From contig PLWQ01000012.1 of NCBI GenBank assembly GCA_003165595.1, positions 395,542 to 459,541 of the forward strand: a stretch of 64,000 bases of DNA, read 5' to 3'. How positions within the stretch are numbered: the first letter of the stretch is position 1; each line of letters starts with the position of its first letter. Below the pieces are notes generated by a model. That model saw nothing but the letters and a program-made list of their open reading frames with translations, was not told the origin of the DNA and ran no database searches. This DNA is from Fibrobacterota bacterium (GTDB lineage: Bacteria; Fibrobacterota; Chitinivibrionia; Chitinivibrionales; FEN-1185). Position numbers and translations under genes: made by a program. Positions 1 to 7,981 of the stretch are shown here, one piece after another.

Positions 1-120
1 GCGCTGCACCGGAACGGAAAGTCTCTGTGCCAGTTCCACCTGAGACATGCCCAAAGGCTTTAAAAACTCTTCCAGCAGGACTTCTCCGGGATGCGTCGGA
101 ATTCTGTTTTTGGGAATCAT
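1..120 (-). CDS. higA: HigA-family antitoxin, N-terminal part (cut by window edge)
   Basis: Reading the minus strand from the ATG at 120 gives an uninterrupted 40-codon frame to the window edge, beginning MIPKNRIPTHPGEVLLEEF and continuing through LKPLGMSQVELAQRLSV. The PTHPGEVLLEEFL start and the following helix-turn-helix are typical of HigA/VapI-type XRE antitoxins, which neutralise the partner toxin and repress their own promoter. It begins 9 nt after the stop of higB, so the order is toxin first, as is usual for higBA. The C-terminal part lies outside the window, so completeness cannot be judged. Confidence 0.85.
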   Translation of the reverse strand, partial: MIPKNRIPTHPGEVLLEEFLKPLGMSQVELAQRLSVPVQR

Positions 121-129
121 GTGTACTCC

Positions 130-420
130 TCAGTGATAATCAAGGATGCTTACTTTAATTGCATTGCCCTGTACGAACTTGAAAATGATTCTGAACTGAT
201 CATTGATCCTTGTGCTGTAAAAGCCTTTCAAATCTCCTTCAAGGTGCTCCAGCCGGTTTCCCGGAGGAGACTTTAGGTCATCTACCGACAGTGCGGCGTT
301 GATCATGTCAAGCTTTCTAAAGGTTACCGCATTCATGTTTGACGGTAGATGCCGCGTATGTTTAGAGATTATGCCATTGTAGAAATCTTCCGTTGCCCTG
401 TCGCCAAAACTTGTGATCAT
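130..420 (-). CDS. higB: HigB-family mRNA interferase toxin
   Basis: A 96-aa RelE/ParE-superfamily toxin, full length for HigB. Conserved features are the KLDMINAA helix, the SPPGNRLEHLEGD loop, YSTRINDQFRIIF and the C-terminal ILDYH. Known HigB proteins are ribosome-dependent mRNA endonucleases. The start at 420 matches the family N terminus (MIxSFxDxxTE). There is no Shine-Dalgarno sequence near it, and a good promoter ends only 7 nt upstream, so the mRNA may be leaderless. The antitoxin gene follows by 9 nt. Confidence 0.9.
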   Translation of the reverse strand: MITSFGDRATEDFYNGIISKHTRHLPSNMNAVTFRKLDMINAALSVDDLKSPPGNRLEHLEGDLKGFYSTRINDQFRIIFKFVQGNAIKVSILDYH

Positions 421-426
421 TCTTGG

Positions 427-455
427 AATATACCCTTTTAACGTAATACGTGCAA
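427..455 (-). promoter_or_regulatory. sigma70-type promoter of higBA with palindromic operator
   Basis: On the minus strand a TTGCAC -35 (450-455) and a TATATT -10 (427-432) are separated by exactly 17 nt. The spacer holds an 11-bp palindrome, ACGTAATACGT (441-451), a plausible site for HigA autorepression. The -10 lies 7 nt from the higB ATG, placing the expected transcription start at or beside the start codon. Seen by eye; function inferred. Confidence 0.6.
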
Positions 456-621
456 GAGATAAATACTAGTGCCGCCAATGTACTGGAATCAAGTCCGCTC
501 ACATGCAACACTGCCTTGTCTTTGGGCCTCCCCTCCCCCGCCGCCCCCGAAAAAAAACTCAGCTCCCCTTCGGGACGTAGTATTTTTAGCACTCACCAAC
601 ACCGGAAAGCAAACGAACAGA

Positions 622-858
622 ATGTGCCTTGCCGTCCCCGCAAAAATCCTTTCCATTTCCGGCTCTACAGCCACGGTCGACATGCTGGGCAATACCACCT
701 CGGCCGACCTGTCGCTCCTTGAGAACGTAACTATCGGCGATTACGTGCTCGTGCACGTGGGATTTGCCATCCAGAAATACGACGAGGAAGAGGCCAGGAT
801 CACGCTCGACCTCCTCAAGGAACTCGTTCAAACGGCGGACAACGATGAGCCTCGCTGA
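622..858 (+). CDS. hypC: Hydrogenase maturation chaperone HypC
   Basis: A 78-aa HypC/HypG/HupF protein starting MCLAVPAKI. The second residue, Cys2, is the family's invariant ligand; it holds the Fe(CN)2CO unit with HypD and contacts the large-subunit precursor of [NiFe]-hydrogenase. The frame stays open upstream, but only the ATG at 622 gives this N terminus. The gene overlaps hypD by 14 nt, so translation is probably coupled. It is the first gene of a plus-strand run hypC-hypD-hypE-der-gpsA. No hydrogenase structural genes or hypA, hypB or hypF lie in the window. Confidence 0.95.
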   Translation: MCLAVPAKILSISGSTATVDMLGNTTSADLSLLENVTIGDYVLVHVGFAIQKYDEEEARITLDLLKELVQTADNDEPR

Positions 859-1933
859 TTTTTCCGATCCGTTAACAGCCCGGCAATTGCTGGCAAGAAT
901 CGCCCATGCGGCCCAGTCGCTCGGCGCGGTTCGCATCATGGAAGTGTGCGGTACGCACACCATGGAAATAGGCAGGCTCGGGCTCCGGTCCTTGCTGCCC
1001 AAAAACGTCGAACTCGTTTCGGGCCCGGGCTGCCCCGTGTGCGTGACGCCCGGCGCCTACATAGATTCGGCCGCGACTATTGCCCTGTCGCGGAACTTTA
1101 GGGTGGTGAGCTACGGCGACATGGTGCGCGTGCCTGGCCTCCGCACATCCCTTGACGAAGCGAAATCCGCAGGCGCGGCCGTGGACGTGGTGACGTCGCC
1201 CTTGCAGGCCATCGAAATCGCCCGGCAGAAGCCCGGCGAGCAAGTGGTGTTTCTTGCCGTGGGATTCGAGACAACCGCGCCGGCGACTGCAGTGGCGGTT
1301 TCCACGGCGAAGCGGGAAGGACTTCAAAACCTTTCGTTTTATGTTTCGCACAAGATCGTTCCGCCCGCACTGAGCGCACTAATCGCAGACAAGGAACTGG
1401 CCATTTCGGGATTTCTCCTGCCCGGTCACGTGAGCGCCATCATCGGCGAAAAACCATATCTCCCCGTGGCCCGGCAGGGCCTGCCCGCGGCGATCACCGG
1501 GTTCGAGCCGCTCGACATCCTGAGCGGCATCGCAATGGTATGCGACATGCTCGCCCACAAGAAGGCCGCGGTGCTCAACGCCTACCCCCGTATTGTCAAG
1601 CGGGAAGGCAACCCTCGCGCCGTGGCCGCCATAAAATCGGTGTTCGACATCGTTGATGCAGTATGGCGCGGCATCGGAACCCTGCCCGGCAGCGGGCTTT
1701 CACTCAAGCCCGAGTATGCACAATTCGACGCGTCGCAGCGGTTCGGTATTCCCCCGGATGGCGGCGAAAGCGAAATGCCCGAATCGTGTTCGTGCGGAGG
1801 CGTGCTCAAAGGCCGCCTTCGCCCCAGCGAGTGCCCCCTGTTCGGAACATCCTGCACGCCCGAGCATCCCGTTGGCCCGTGCATGGTTTCGAGCGAAGGA
1901 TCGTGCGCAGCCTATTTCCGGTACGGGGCATAA
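845..1933 (+). CDS. hypD: Hydrogenase maturation factor HypD
   Basis: A 362-aa HypD, the iron-sulfur scaffold on which the Fe(CN)2CO moiety of [NiFe]-hydrogenase is assembled. Visible hallmarks are the CGTHT motif near residue 35, GPGCPVCVTP, GFETTAP and a cysteine-rich C terminus (CSCGG, CPLFG, GPCMVS, GSCAAYF) that supplies the [4Fe-4S] cluster and catalytic thiols. The start at 845 lies inside hypC and puts MSLADFSDP directly before the conserved N-terminal region. An upstream extension would only translate hypC out of frame. hypE starts 3 nt after the stop. Confidence 0.96.
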   Translation: MSLADFSDPLTARQLLARIAHAAQSLGAVRIMEVCGTHTMEIGRLGLRSLLPKNVELVSGPGCPVCVTPGAYIDSAATIALSRNFRVVSYGDMVRVPGLRTSLDEAKSAGAAVDVVTSPLQAIEIARQKPGEQVVFLAVGFETTAPATAVAVSTAKREGLQNLSFYVSHKIVPPALSALIADKELAISGFLLPGHVSAIIGEKPYLPVARQGLPAAITGFEPLDILSGIAMVCDMLAHKKAAVLNAYPRIVKREGNPRAVAAIKSVFDIVDAVWRGIGTLPGSGLSLKPEYAQFDASQRFGIPPDGGESEMPESCSCGGVLKGRLRPSECPLFGTSCTPEHPVGPCMVSSEGSCAAYFRYGA

Positions 1934-1936
1934 ACA

Positions 1937-2944
1937 ATGACAAATGCAACAATACGCATGTCTCACGGCTCCGGCAAAGGCAGCATGGAGCTGCTCGAAA
2001 CCGTGGTGTTTCCCGCGCTTGTACCGGGCGGCGTAGGCACCCTGGAAGACGCGTTTATTTTCGACATTCCCGGCAGACGCTTTGCCTTCACCACCGATTC
2101 ATTTGTGGTTTCTCCGCTGGAATTCCCCGGCGGCGATATCGGCAAGCTCGCGGCCTGCGGCACCATCAACGACCTGTCGATGATGGCCGCCAAGCCCATA
2201 CTCCTTTCGGTAGCACTCATTCTCGAAGAGGGACTGGATATTGCGTTCCTGGCAAAGATGCTCCATTCCCTGCATGCCGTGTGCGCGTCGCAGGGCGTGC
2301 GCATCGCGTGCGGCGACACCAAGGTCGTCGACAGGGGAAAAGCAGACGGCATGTTCATCAACACTTCGGGAATCGGCATTGTCAAGGTGGGCATTTCGCT
2401 CTCGGCGGCAAACGCGAGGGCGGGCGACATCGTCATCGTGAGCGGCGGCATCGGTCTGCACGGTACAACCGTGCTGGCGCAGCGGAAGAACCTCCATTTT
2501 GCGACGGCCGCGGTGTCCGATTGCGCGCCGCTATTCAGCCTGTCCGATGCGCTGCTTTCGGCGGTTCCGCTCACGCGAACCCTGCGCGATGCCACGCGCG
2601 GCGGACTCGCGGCGGTCGTGTACGAAATTGCCCGCGCTTCAAAAGCGTGCATCGTCATCGACGAAGCCTCGGTGCCCGTTCCAAAGGTCGTTCGCGGCGC
2701 ATGCGCGTTTCTCGGAATGGATCCTTTGCATATAGCGAACGAAGGCAGGTTTATTGCCATTGTCCCTCCGGAATCGGCCGGCGCCGCGATTGCCGCGCTG
2801 CACGCCCATCCCGACGGCAGGGACGCCTGCGTCATCGGTACGGTCACGCCGGCCGGGCGGTTTCCCGCTCTGCTCACAACGGCCATCGGCGGCACCCGTC
2901 CGCTCGAAATGCCTCCCGGCGAACTTCTTCCCAGGATTTGCTGA
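1937..2944 (+). CDS. hypE: Hydrogenase maturation carbamoyl dehydratase HypE
   Basis: A 335-aa PurM/HypE-like protein. HypE takes a carbamoyl group from HypF onto its C-terminal cysteine and dehydrates it with ATP to the thiocyanate that becomes the cyanide ligands of [NiFe]-hydrogenase. The protein ends in the diagnostic PRIC, so the acceptor cysteine is Cys335. It starts MSHGSGKGS after a short leader, and carries the AIRS-type CGTINDLSMM and ATRGGLA segments. It begins 3 nt after hypD. The next gene, der, starts one base after its stop. Confidence 0.96.
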   Translation: MTNATIRMSHGSGKGSMELLETVVFPALVPGGVGTLEDAFIFDIPGRRFAFTTDSFVVSPLEFPGGDIGKLAACGTINDLSMMAAKPILLSVALILEEGLDIAFLAKMLHSLHAVCASQGVRIACGDTKVVDRGKADGMFINTSGIGIVKVGISLSAANARAGDIVIVSGGIGLHGTTVLAQRKNLHFATAAVSDCAPLFSLSDALLSAVPLTRTLRDATRGGLAAVVYEIARASKACIVIDEASVPVPKVVRGACAFLGMDPLHIANEGRFIAIVPPESAGAAIAALHAHPDGRDACVIGTVTPAGRFPALLTTAIGGTRPLEMPPGELLPRIC

Positions 2945-2945
2945 C

Positions 2946-4367
2946 ATGGGAACGAATCTGCGTCCCGCAGTCTTGCCGGTGGTGTCCATCGTGGGCAGGC
3001 CCAACGTAGGCAAATCGAGCATCTTCAACCGGATTCTCGGAAGGAAAGTCGCCGTGGTGGACGACATGCCCGGCGTCACGCGCGACCGCAACTACCGGCC
3101 CATGGTGTGGAACAATTGCGCGTTTTCCCTTGTCGATACCGGCGGCCTTATTCCGTCTTCATCCGACGGCATGGCAACCGACGTCGCGAAACAGGTTGCC
3201 ATCGCGTGCGGAGAATCCGGCGTTATTCTCTTTGTGGTGGACTCGCGCGACGGGATAACCGACATCGACCGGCGCGTGGCGCACTCCCTCCGCAAGCTGG
3301 GAAAAGACAACGTGATTCTTGTTGTTAACAAATCGGAGAACAAGGCGGCAAAATACGATCTCGGCGCCTTCGTGGCGCTCGGCCTGGGCGAGGGCCACCC
3401 CGTATCCGCCCTGCACGGTTACGGCATAGGAGACATGCTCGATTCGGTGTGCGCCGTGCTCAAGCGCACCGGCAACAAAGCGCCGAAGTCGTCGGCCTTT
3501 CTGGACGAACGCGACATTCTCAAGATTGCCGTGGTGGGCAGGCCCAACGCCGGAAAATCATCGCTTGTCAACAAGCTGCTCGGCGAGAGCCGCATGATAG
3601 TCCGCTCCGACCCGGGAACCACGCGCGACTCCATCGACTCGCTGCTCTCCTACCGCGACCGCTCCGTCATGCTTATCGACACGGCGGGACTGCGGAAAAA
3701 GGCAAATGTCAAGGAAGACCTCGAATACTACTGCAACCTGCGCGCCATCGACAGCATCGGACGCTGCGACGTCGCCGTGCTCGTGGTGGACACCGTCCTC
3801 GGAATTCACGAGCAGGACTTGCGGATCGTGCGAAAAATCCACGATCTGCGTAAGGGCGTTCTCGTGTGTTGGAACAAGTGGGACCTCGTCGCCAAGACCC
3901 ATACCACGTTTGACCACCTGGTTGCGCGCACGAGAGAAGGATGCATGGAGCTCGCGCATGCGCCCATGGTCTCCACCTCGGCAACCACGGGCCAGCGCAT
4001 CACCGCCGTGCTCGACCGGGCCATCGACATCCGCGAGCGCATGGCCGCGCGCGTTGACCCTGCCCGCCTGAGCGCCCTTGTTGCCGAATGGAGCTCCGCG
4101 CATCCGCACCCGATAAGCGAGAACCGTCATGTGGCGATTTCGGGTTTGGTGCAGGCCAACGCGCCCTTCCCGCTGTTTCACGTGATGTCGACCAATCCCC
4201 GCAGCGCGATCGCCAGTTACAAACGGTTCCTTGCCAACAAACTGTATGCCACATTCAATTTCGACGGATGTCCGGTGGTGGTGGATTTTGTTCCAATTCG
4301 CAAACGTGCCCCCGCTTCTGCGGCGGCACCCGACTCGTTGTCGCCGAAAGGAGAGAGCGTCCGGTGA
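2946..4367 (+). CDS. der: Ribosome biogenesis GTPase Der (EngA)
   Basis: A 473-aa double-GTPase needed for 50S subunit maturation. Two G domains are seen in tandem: the first with the P-loop GRPNVGKSS and DTGG, the second with GRPNAGKSS, DTAG and NKWD. A KH-like C-terminal domain follows. The ATG at 2946 lies one base after the hypE stop and gives MGTNLRPAVLPVVSIVGRPN, the normal distance to the first P-loop. The frame is open further upstream, but that part overlaps hypE. The 3' end overlaps gpsA by 4 nt. Confidence 0.96.
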   Translation: MGTNLRPAVLPVVSIVGRPNVGKSSIFNRILGRKVAVVDDMPGVTRDRNYRPMVWNNCAFSLVDTGGLIPSSSDGMATDVAKQVAIACGESGVILFVVDSRDGITDIDRRVAHSLRKLGKDNVILVVNKSENKAAKYDLGAFVALGLGEGHPVSALHGYGIGDMLDSVCAVLKRTGNKAPKSSAFLDERDILKIAVVGRPNAGKSSLVNKLLGESRMIVRSDPGTTRDSIDSLLSYRDRSVMLIDTAGLRKKANVKEDLEYYCNLRAIDSIGRCDVAVLVVDTVLGIHEQDLRIVRKIHDLRKGVLVCWNKWDLVAKTHTTFDHLVARTREGCMELAHAPMVSTSATTGQRITAVLDRAIDIRERMAARVDPARLSALVAEWSSAHPHPISENRHVAISGLVQANAPFPLFHVMSTNPRSAIASYKRFLANKLYATFNFDGCPVVVDFVPIRKRAPASAAAPDSLSPKGESVR

Positions 4368-5380
4368 ACATCACTATTCTCGGCGGGGGAAGCTGGGCAA
4401 TCGCCCTGGCCGTCATGCTTCGCGGAAGAAACCATGTTGTGAGGATGTGGGAGTTCAACCCGAAAGACGCCGACATGCTCAGAACCAGGCGCGAGCACCC
4501 GCAAAAACTGCCCGGCATCACGCTGCCGCCCGAGGTCTACATCACCAGCGATATCCGCGACGCCATGGACACGTCGGAGTACGTGCTCTGCGTGGTGCCG
4601 TCGCAGACTATGCGGTCCACGTGCAAGACCCTGGTCGCCTCGGTCGACACGCGCACAATTGATGGAGTACAAGGGTGGGTGATTGCCGCGAAGGGCATTG
4701 AATGCGGCACGCTCAAGCTCATGACCGAAGTGCTGAGCGACGAGATTCCGGGACTTTCGGCCTCCAGGCTTGTAGTCCTGTCCGGGCCGTCCCTTGCCGC
4801 CGAAGTCTCGCGCGGAATGCCGACAACCGTCGTCGCCGCGTCGAAGAACCTCGATCTGGCCACAAAGATCCAGAAGGAATTTTCGACCGACACATTCAGG
4901 ATATACACCAACACCGACGTGGTGGGTGTGGAGCTTGCCGCAAGCGTCAAGAACGTGATCGCGCTCGCCGCCGGCATCTGCGACGGGCTTGGCCTGGGCG
5001 ACAATACCAAGGGCGCCCTGCTCACGCGTGGCATGGCGGAAATCGTGCGCCTTGGCGAAAAGATGGGCGCCGAGGAACAGACCTTTTTCGGCCTCACCGG
5101 CATCGGCGACCTGATCACCACGTGCATCAGCAGGCATTCACGCAACCGCAACATGGGCGAACTTATCGCGTCGGGGCTGCCGCTTGCCGAGGCGCTCAAG
5201 AGATCGGTTATGGTGGCCGAAGGAGTCGAGACCGCCCGCTCCACCTACGCGCTTGCGCAGCGGTACAATATCGTCATGCCGATCACCACCGAGGTTTACA
5301 AAACGCTGTTCGAGGGAAAACCGGCCAAGGAAGCGGTGCGGGATTTGATGCTGCGGGAGTCGAAGCCGGAGCGGTGGTAA
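4364..5380 (+). CDS. gpsA: NAD(P)-dependent glycerol-3-phosphate dehydrogenase
   Basis: A 338-aa GpsA, which reduces dihydroxyacetone phosphate to sn-glycerol-3-phosphate for phospholipid synthesis. The GTG start at 4364 overlaps the der stop (GTGA) and gives NITILGGGSWAIALA, the Rossmann motif; the usual GxWGTALA is varied to GSWAIALA. Other family signatures are LSGPSLAAEV, the catalytic-lysine segment ELAASVKNVIALAAG and GLTGIGDLITTC. It is the last gene of the hyp-der run. A perfect 15-bp hairpin begins 43 nt past the stop. Confidence 0.95.
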   Translation: MNITILGGGSWAIALAVMLRGRNHVVRMWEFNPKDADMLRTRREHPQKLPGITLPPEVYITSDIRDAMDTSEYVLCVVPSQTMRSTCKTLVASVDTRTIDGVQGWVIAAKGIECGTLKLMTEVLSDEIPGLSASRLVVLSGPSLAAEVSRGMPTTVVAASKNLDLATKIQKEFSTDTFRIYTNTDVVGVELAASVKNVIALAAGICDGLGLGDNTKGALLTRGMAEIVRLGEKMGAEEQTFFGLTGIGDLITTCISRHSRNRNMGELIASGLPLAEALKRSVMVAEGVETARSTYALAQRYNIVMPITTEVYKTLFEGKPAKEAVRDLMLRESKPERW

Positions 5381-6074
5381 TACCAACCCCCGGTCCATAT
5401 ATTGGCAAAAGAGATGGGCGTTCCCCTGGGATACGGGCGATGACCATGTGCCCGTATCCCAGGGTCGGTCTCCCTGCGGGCTTGGCCTCACGGCCTCGGT
5501 GCCGCCTGCCGCAATGGCCCTGCGGGTCGCGGTCAGGCGGCCCTGCGCTTCAGCGCACCGCTTCGGTCCACCTAACGCTGGGCAAAAGATCATTGCCACA
5601 ATTGTCAATTCCGCTATCGCATAAATCAACTCGATGGGGAACGCAAAGCCATTGAATCTAGCCACGCATTTTCTTTCCGTCATCAGCGCCGCCCCGACTC
5701 ACCCACATTATTTACTTCTAATATCGATGCAACCGGGCATTTGTATTCACGGCCGCGAAGCGGCATTCCAATGAGGTTGCGTTGCGAAGGGGCGACGCCG
5801 CGCGAGCGCAAGTCGAGCGCCTTCGGCGCGCCCCTTCGCAGGAGGGGGTGTGCCCCGAGACCCCGCAGCCGTGCCAGGCGCGGCGAGGAGGCTCGGGGCC
5901 AGGGGGAACCGCCGCAAGGTGGTTCCCCCACCAAAAGAAATACCCAGCCATCTCCTGGAAATCACAAAAATCGTGCACAACCTGCTGGGATATAGTATAA
6001 TAATCTGTTGTTAACGCCAAACGTCAGACAAACGTTCTAACTGGCGTCTCATTAACCCATTATCCGGCGCGCAA
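5381..6074 (+). other. Gene-free interval with nested GC-rich hairpins
   Basis: No supported gene. Perfect inverted repeats seen by eye are: a 15-bp stem (5424-5438/5450-5464, loop 11 nt); TGCGCT-TC-AGCGCA near 5550; GCCGCCTG/CAGGCGGC; an 11-bp pair GCGAAGGGGCG/CGCCCCTTCGC (5784-5794/5829-5839); and GGGGGAACC/GGTTCCCCC (5902-5910/5921-5929). Open frames here follow the GC-rich repeats, have low-complexity Arg/Pro composition and match no family I recognise. Confidence 0.6.
5424..5464 (+). terminator. Perfect 15-bp hairpin downstream of gpsA
   Basis: CCCTGGGATACGGGC (5424-5438) is followed by an 11-nt loop and its exact complement (5450-5464). It lies 43 nt after the gpsA stop, so it could terminate transcription or protect the 3' end of the hyp-der-gpsA mRNA. 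There is no T-tract after it, which argues against a classic Rho-independent terminator. Confidence 0.45.
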
Positions 6075-6446
6075 ATGCTTGACAATAAGAAAACATATTA
6101 TTCCATAAGCGAGGTTTGCACAAAGACCTCCCTCGAACCCCACGTGCTGCGCTACTGGGAAAGCGAGTTCGGCCAATTGCGTCCCAAGAAGAACCGGGCC
6201 GGCAACCGCGCCTACCGGGACAAAGACATCGAGATCATCAGGTACATCAAGTACCTGCTTTACGAAGAGCAATATACCATTCCGGGGGCAAAAAAGAAGC
6301 TCGCGGAAACCAAGGAATTCGATATCCCCAGCCAGATGCAAATGCCGCTTGTTGCGCCCGCACAGCCGGCGCATCAGTCAAACGGCAACCTCATCCGCGA
6401 AGTGTCGCAGGAATTGAAGAGCGTGCTGCAGATCTTGCGGCCGTAA
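6075..6446 (+). CDS. MerR-family transcriptional regulator
   Basis: A 123-aa protein with an N-terminal MerR-type winged helix: YYSISEVCTKTSLEPHVLRYWE, then RAGNRAYRDKDIEIIRYIKYLL. The LRYWESEF form, with Trp, is typical of the small MerR proteins found in Deltaproteobacteria and FCB bacteria rather than metal sensors, and there are no C-terminal metal-binding cysteines. The C-terminal 40 residues are Pro/Gln-rich and then helical (VSQELKSVLQIL), probably for dimerisation. The target is unknown. No clear Shine-Dalgarno precedes the ATG. It converges on the radical SAM gene, 16 nt away. Confidence 0.85.
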   Translation: MLDNKKTYYSISEVCTKTSLEPHVLRYWESEFGQLRPKKNRAGNRAYRDKDIEIIRYIKYLLYEEQYTIPGAKKKLAETKEFDIPSQMQMPLVAPAQPAHQSNGNLIREVSQELKSVLQILRP

Positions 6447-6461
6447 TATCGTGCGGCGGCC

Positions 6462-7448
6462 TCAGGCCGCCCGCGACCGCGTCTTCCGCAGTCTTCCCTG
6501 CCGCAACATCGGCCGCAGGGCCTCCAGGACAGAGCCAATTGACGTATAAGAATCTATCGAGTAGTACTGATACCATCCGCAGTTGCGCGTGCACGACTTC
6601 ATATGGCCGCGCAGCACCCCGGCGTCGCGCGACAAAAGCCACGACGATAAATCCGTTGTCACAAGAGAAGGTCCTTTGGTCGCCTGGATGTGGCATGGAT
6701 AGTAGACTCTGCCGTCGGGCGCAATAACGATTGACGCCGAGGAACACCGTCCTTCGCGAAAAGCCCTGAAATATCCCTGAGGCGTATGGATCGTGAACGG
6801 ATACCGAGCCCGCAGCGACGCAAGGACCTTTTCCAGGGTTGCCATGTCGGGAGAGAAATCGTCTGTGTTGTCCATATGTGTGGCGGGAATGACCACGATG
6901 TTGGCCCCGGCTTCGTGCGCACGCCTCACCTTCTCCTCCAGGCTCCCAACGGTTTGCCCGGTCACCACCACCTGCACCGACACCTGGCTGCTCAACCGTT
7001 CCACCAGCTCCGGAAGCGCGTCGAACAGCGCGAGGTTGTTGTGTCCTTCGTCAATTGATATATGAAAGAAGTCGATGCATTTGCCGTAGTCTTCGAGCGG
7101 ATAGTCGAGGATGTTCTTGACGCTCGTGGTGAACAGGAGGTAGAACCGGCATCGCTGCCTCGCATACCGCAGCAGCTCGCCGATGTCCTCACGGAGCAGC
7201 GGCTCGCCGCCCTCGAAGCTCGTCATGAGCACGGACGAGCGCGACAGGTTGTCGAGAATGGCCTTTACCTCGGCCGTGGTGAGGTCGGGCCCCCGGTCGT
7301 TCTTGACATTACAAAACGGGCAACCGAAATGGCAGCGCGACGTGAGTTTGAACGAGGCGTAGAACGGAAAGACGGCTTCGCGGCGAACAAGATTACGGAC
7401 AAGTCCTTTGAGTGTGGGGAGGTAGTAGGCAGGCGGCAAGATTCGCAT
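6462..7448 (-). CDS. Radical SAM protein with C-terminal cysteine cluster
   Basis: A 328-aa radical SAM enzyme. Cys39-x3-Cys43-x2-Cys46 (CHFGCPFC) binds the catalytic [4Fe-4S] cluster, and FEGGEPLL is the SAM-binding GGE motif. C-terminal cysteines (REGRCSSA, YYPCHI, KSCTRNCGW) resemble SPASM/twitch auxiliary-cluster regions, as in MoaA/PqqE-like and peptide-modifying enzymes. The substrate cannot be told. No small precursor-peptide gene was recognised next to it. It is the last gene of the minus-strand run pyrK-pyrD-rlpA-radical SAM, 15 nt after rlpA. Confidence 0.85.
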   Translation of the reverse strand: MRILPPAYYLPTLKGLVRNLVRREAVFPFYASFKLTSRCHFGCPFCNVKNDRGPDLTTAEVKAILDNLSRSSVLMTSFEGGEPLLREDIGELLRYARQRCRFYLLFTTSVKNILDYPLEDYGKCIDFFHISIDEGHNNLALFDALPELVERLSSQVSVQVVVTGQTVGSLEEKVRRAHEAGANIVVIPATHMDNTDDFSPDMATLEKVLASLRARYPFTIHTPQGYFRAFREGRCSSASIVIAPDGRVYYPCHIQATKGPSLVTTDLSSWLLSRDAGVLRGHMKSCTRNCGWYQYYSIDSYTSIGSVLEALRPMLRQGRLRKTRSRAA

Positions 7449-7463
7449 GCCCGAAAATATACC

Positions 7464-7970
7464 TCAGGTGCGCCGGGAGGTTCCAGAGAGAGCTTCCTCG
7501 GCATGCCTCGGCCGCCGCACCGGCTCCAGCCGTACCGATGCAATTCCCATTTTGTCCAGACCGATGGCCACGGCAGCAGCATACGATAGGTCGATGATTC
7601 GCCCCCGGGAATGCGGGCCCCGGTCGTTGATACGCACCACGACCCACTTCCCGTTCCGCGTATTGGTAACCTTCACCAGGGTTCCAAACGGCAGGGTCCG
7701 GTGCGCGGCCGTGCACGCGCGCGGATCGTATCGCTCCCCGCTGGCGGTTCTCCTGCCGGCGAATTTTCTGCTGTAGTAGGTGGCAACACCCTTAACCGGC
7801 GCAAAAGCCGTTGTCCCCAATGCGGGCACAGGTAAGGGAGCGGCATCCGAGACGGACAAGTCGAGGAGTACGATGGCAAGCGATCCGGCAAGCGCAATCG
7901 CCCGCGCGCGAAGGTTTCCCCTGGCTAAAGGGACAGGCCGCGCTTGACCGATGCGGGTACCGGGCGCCAT
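7464..7970 (-). CDS. rlpA: RlpA-like septal/peptidoglycan protein (double-psi beta-barrel)
   Basis: A 168-aa exported protein. A hydrophobic N-terminal segment (AIALAGSLAIVLLDL) is followed by an RlpA DPBB domain: GVATYYSRKFAGRRTASGERYD, AAHRTLPFGTLVKVTN, VVRINDRGPH and RGRIIDLSYAAA. The Asp and surrounding residues of the NDRGP motif match RlpA lytic transglycosylases, which cleave denuded glycan strands. There is no SPOR domain and no obvious lipobox, so it is a short, probably periplasmic version. It starts 11 nt after the pyrD stop in the same operon. Confidence 0.9.
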   Translation of the reverse strand: MAPGTRIGQARPVPLARGNLRARAIALAGSLAIVLLDLSVSDAAPLPVPALGTTAFAPVKGVATYYSRKFAGRRTASGERYDPRACTAAHRTLPFGTLVKVTNTRNGKWVVVRINDRGPHSRGRIIDLSYAAAVAIGLDKMGIASVRLEPVRRPRHAEEALSGTSRRT

Positions 7971-7981
7971 GACTGGGCGGA

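Noticed and set aside
1663-3009. A 448-codon plus-strand frame across hypD and hypE
   Set aside because: It is very rich in Arg and His and runs through hypD, hypE and the start of der in another frame. The real genes carry the diagnostic motifs.
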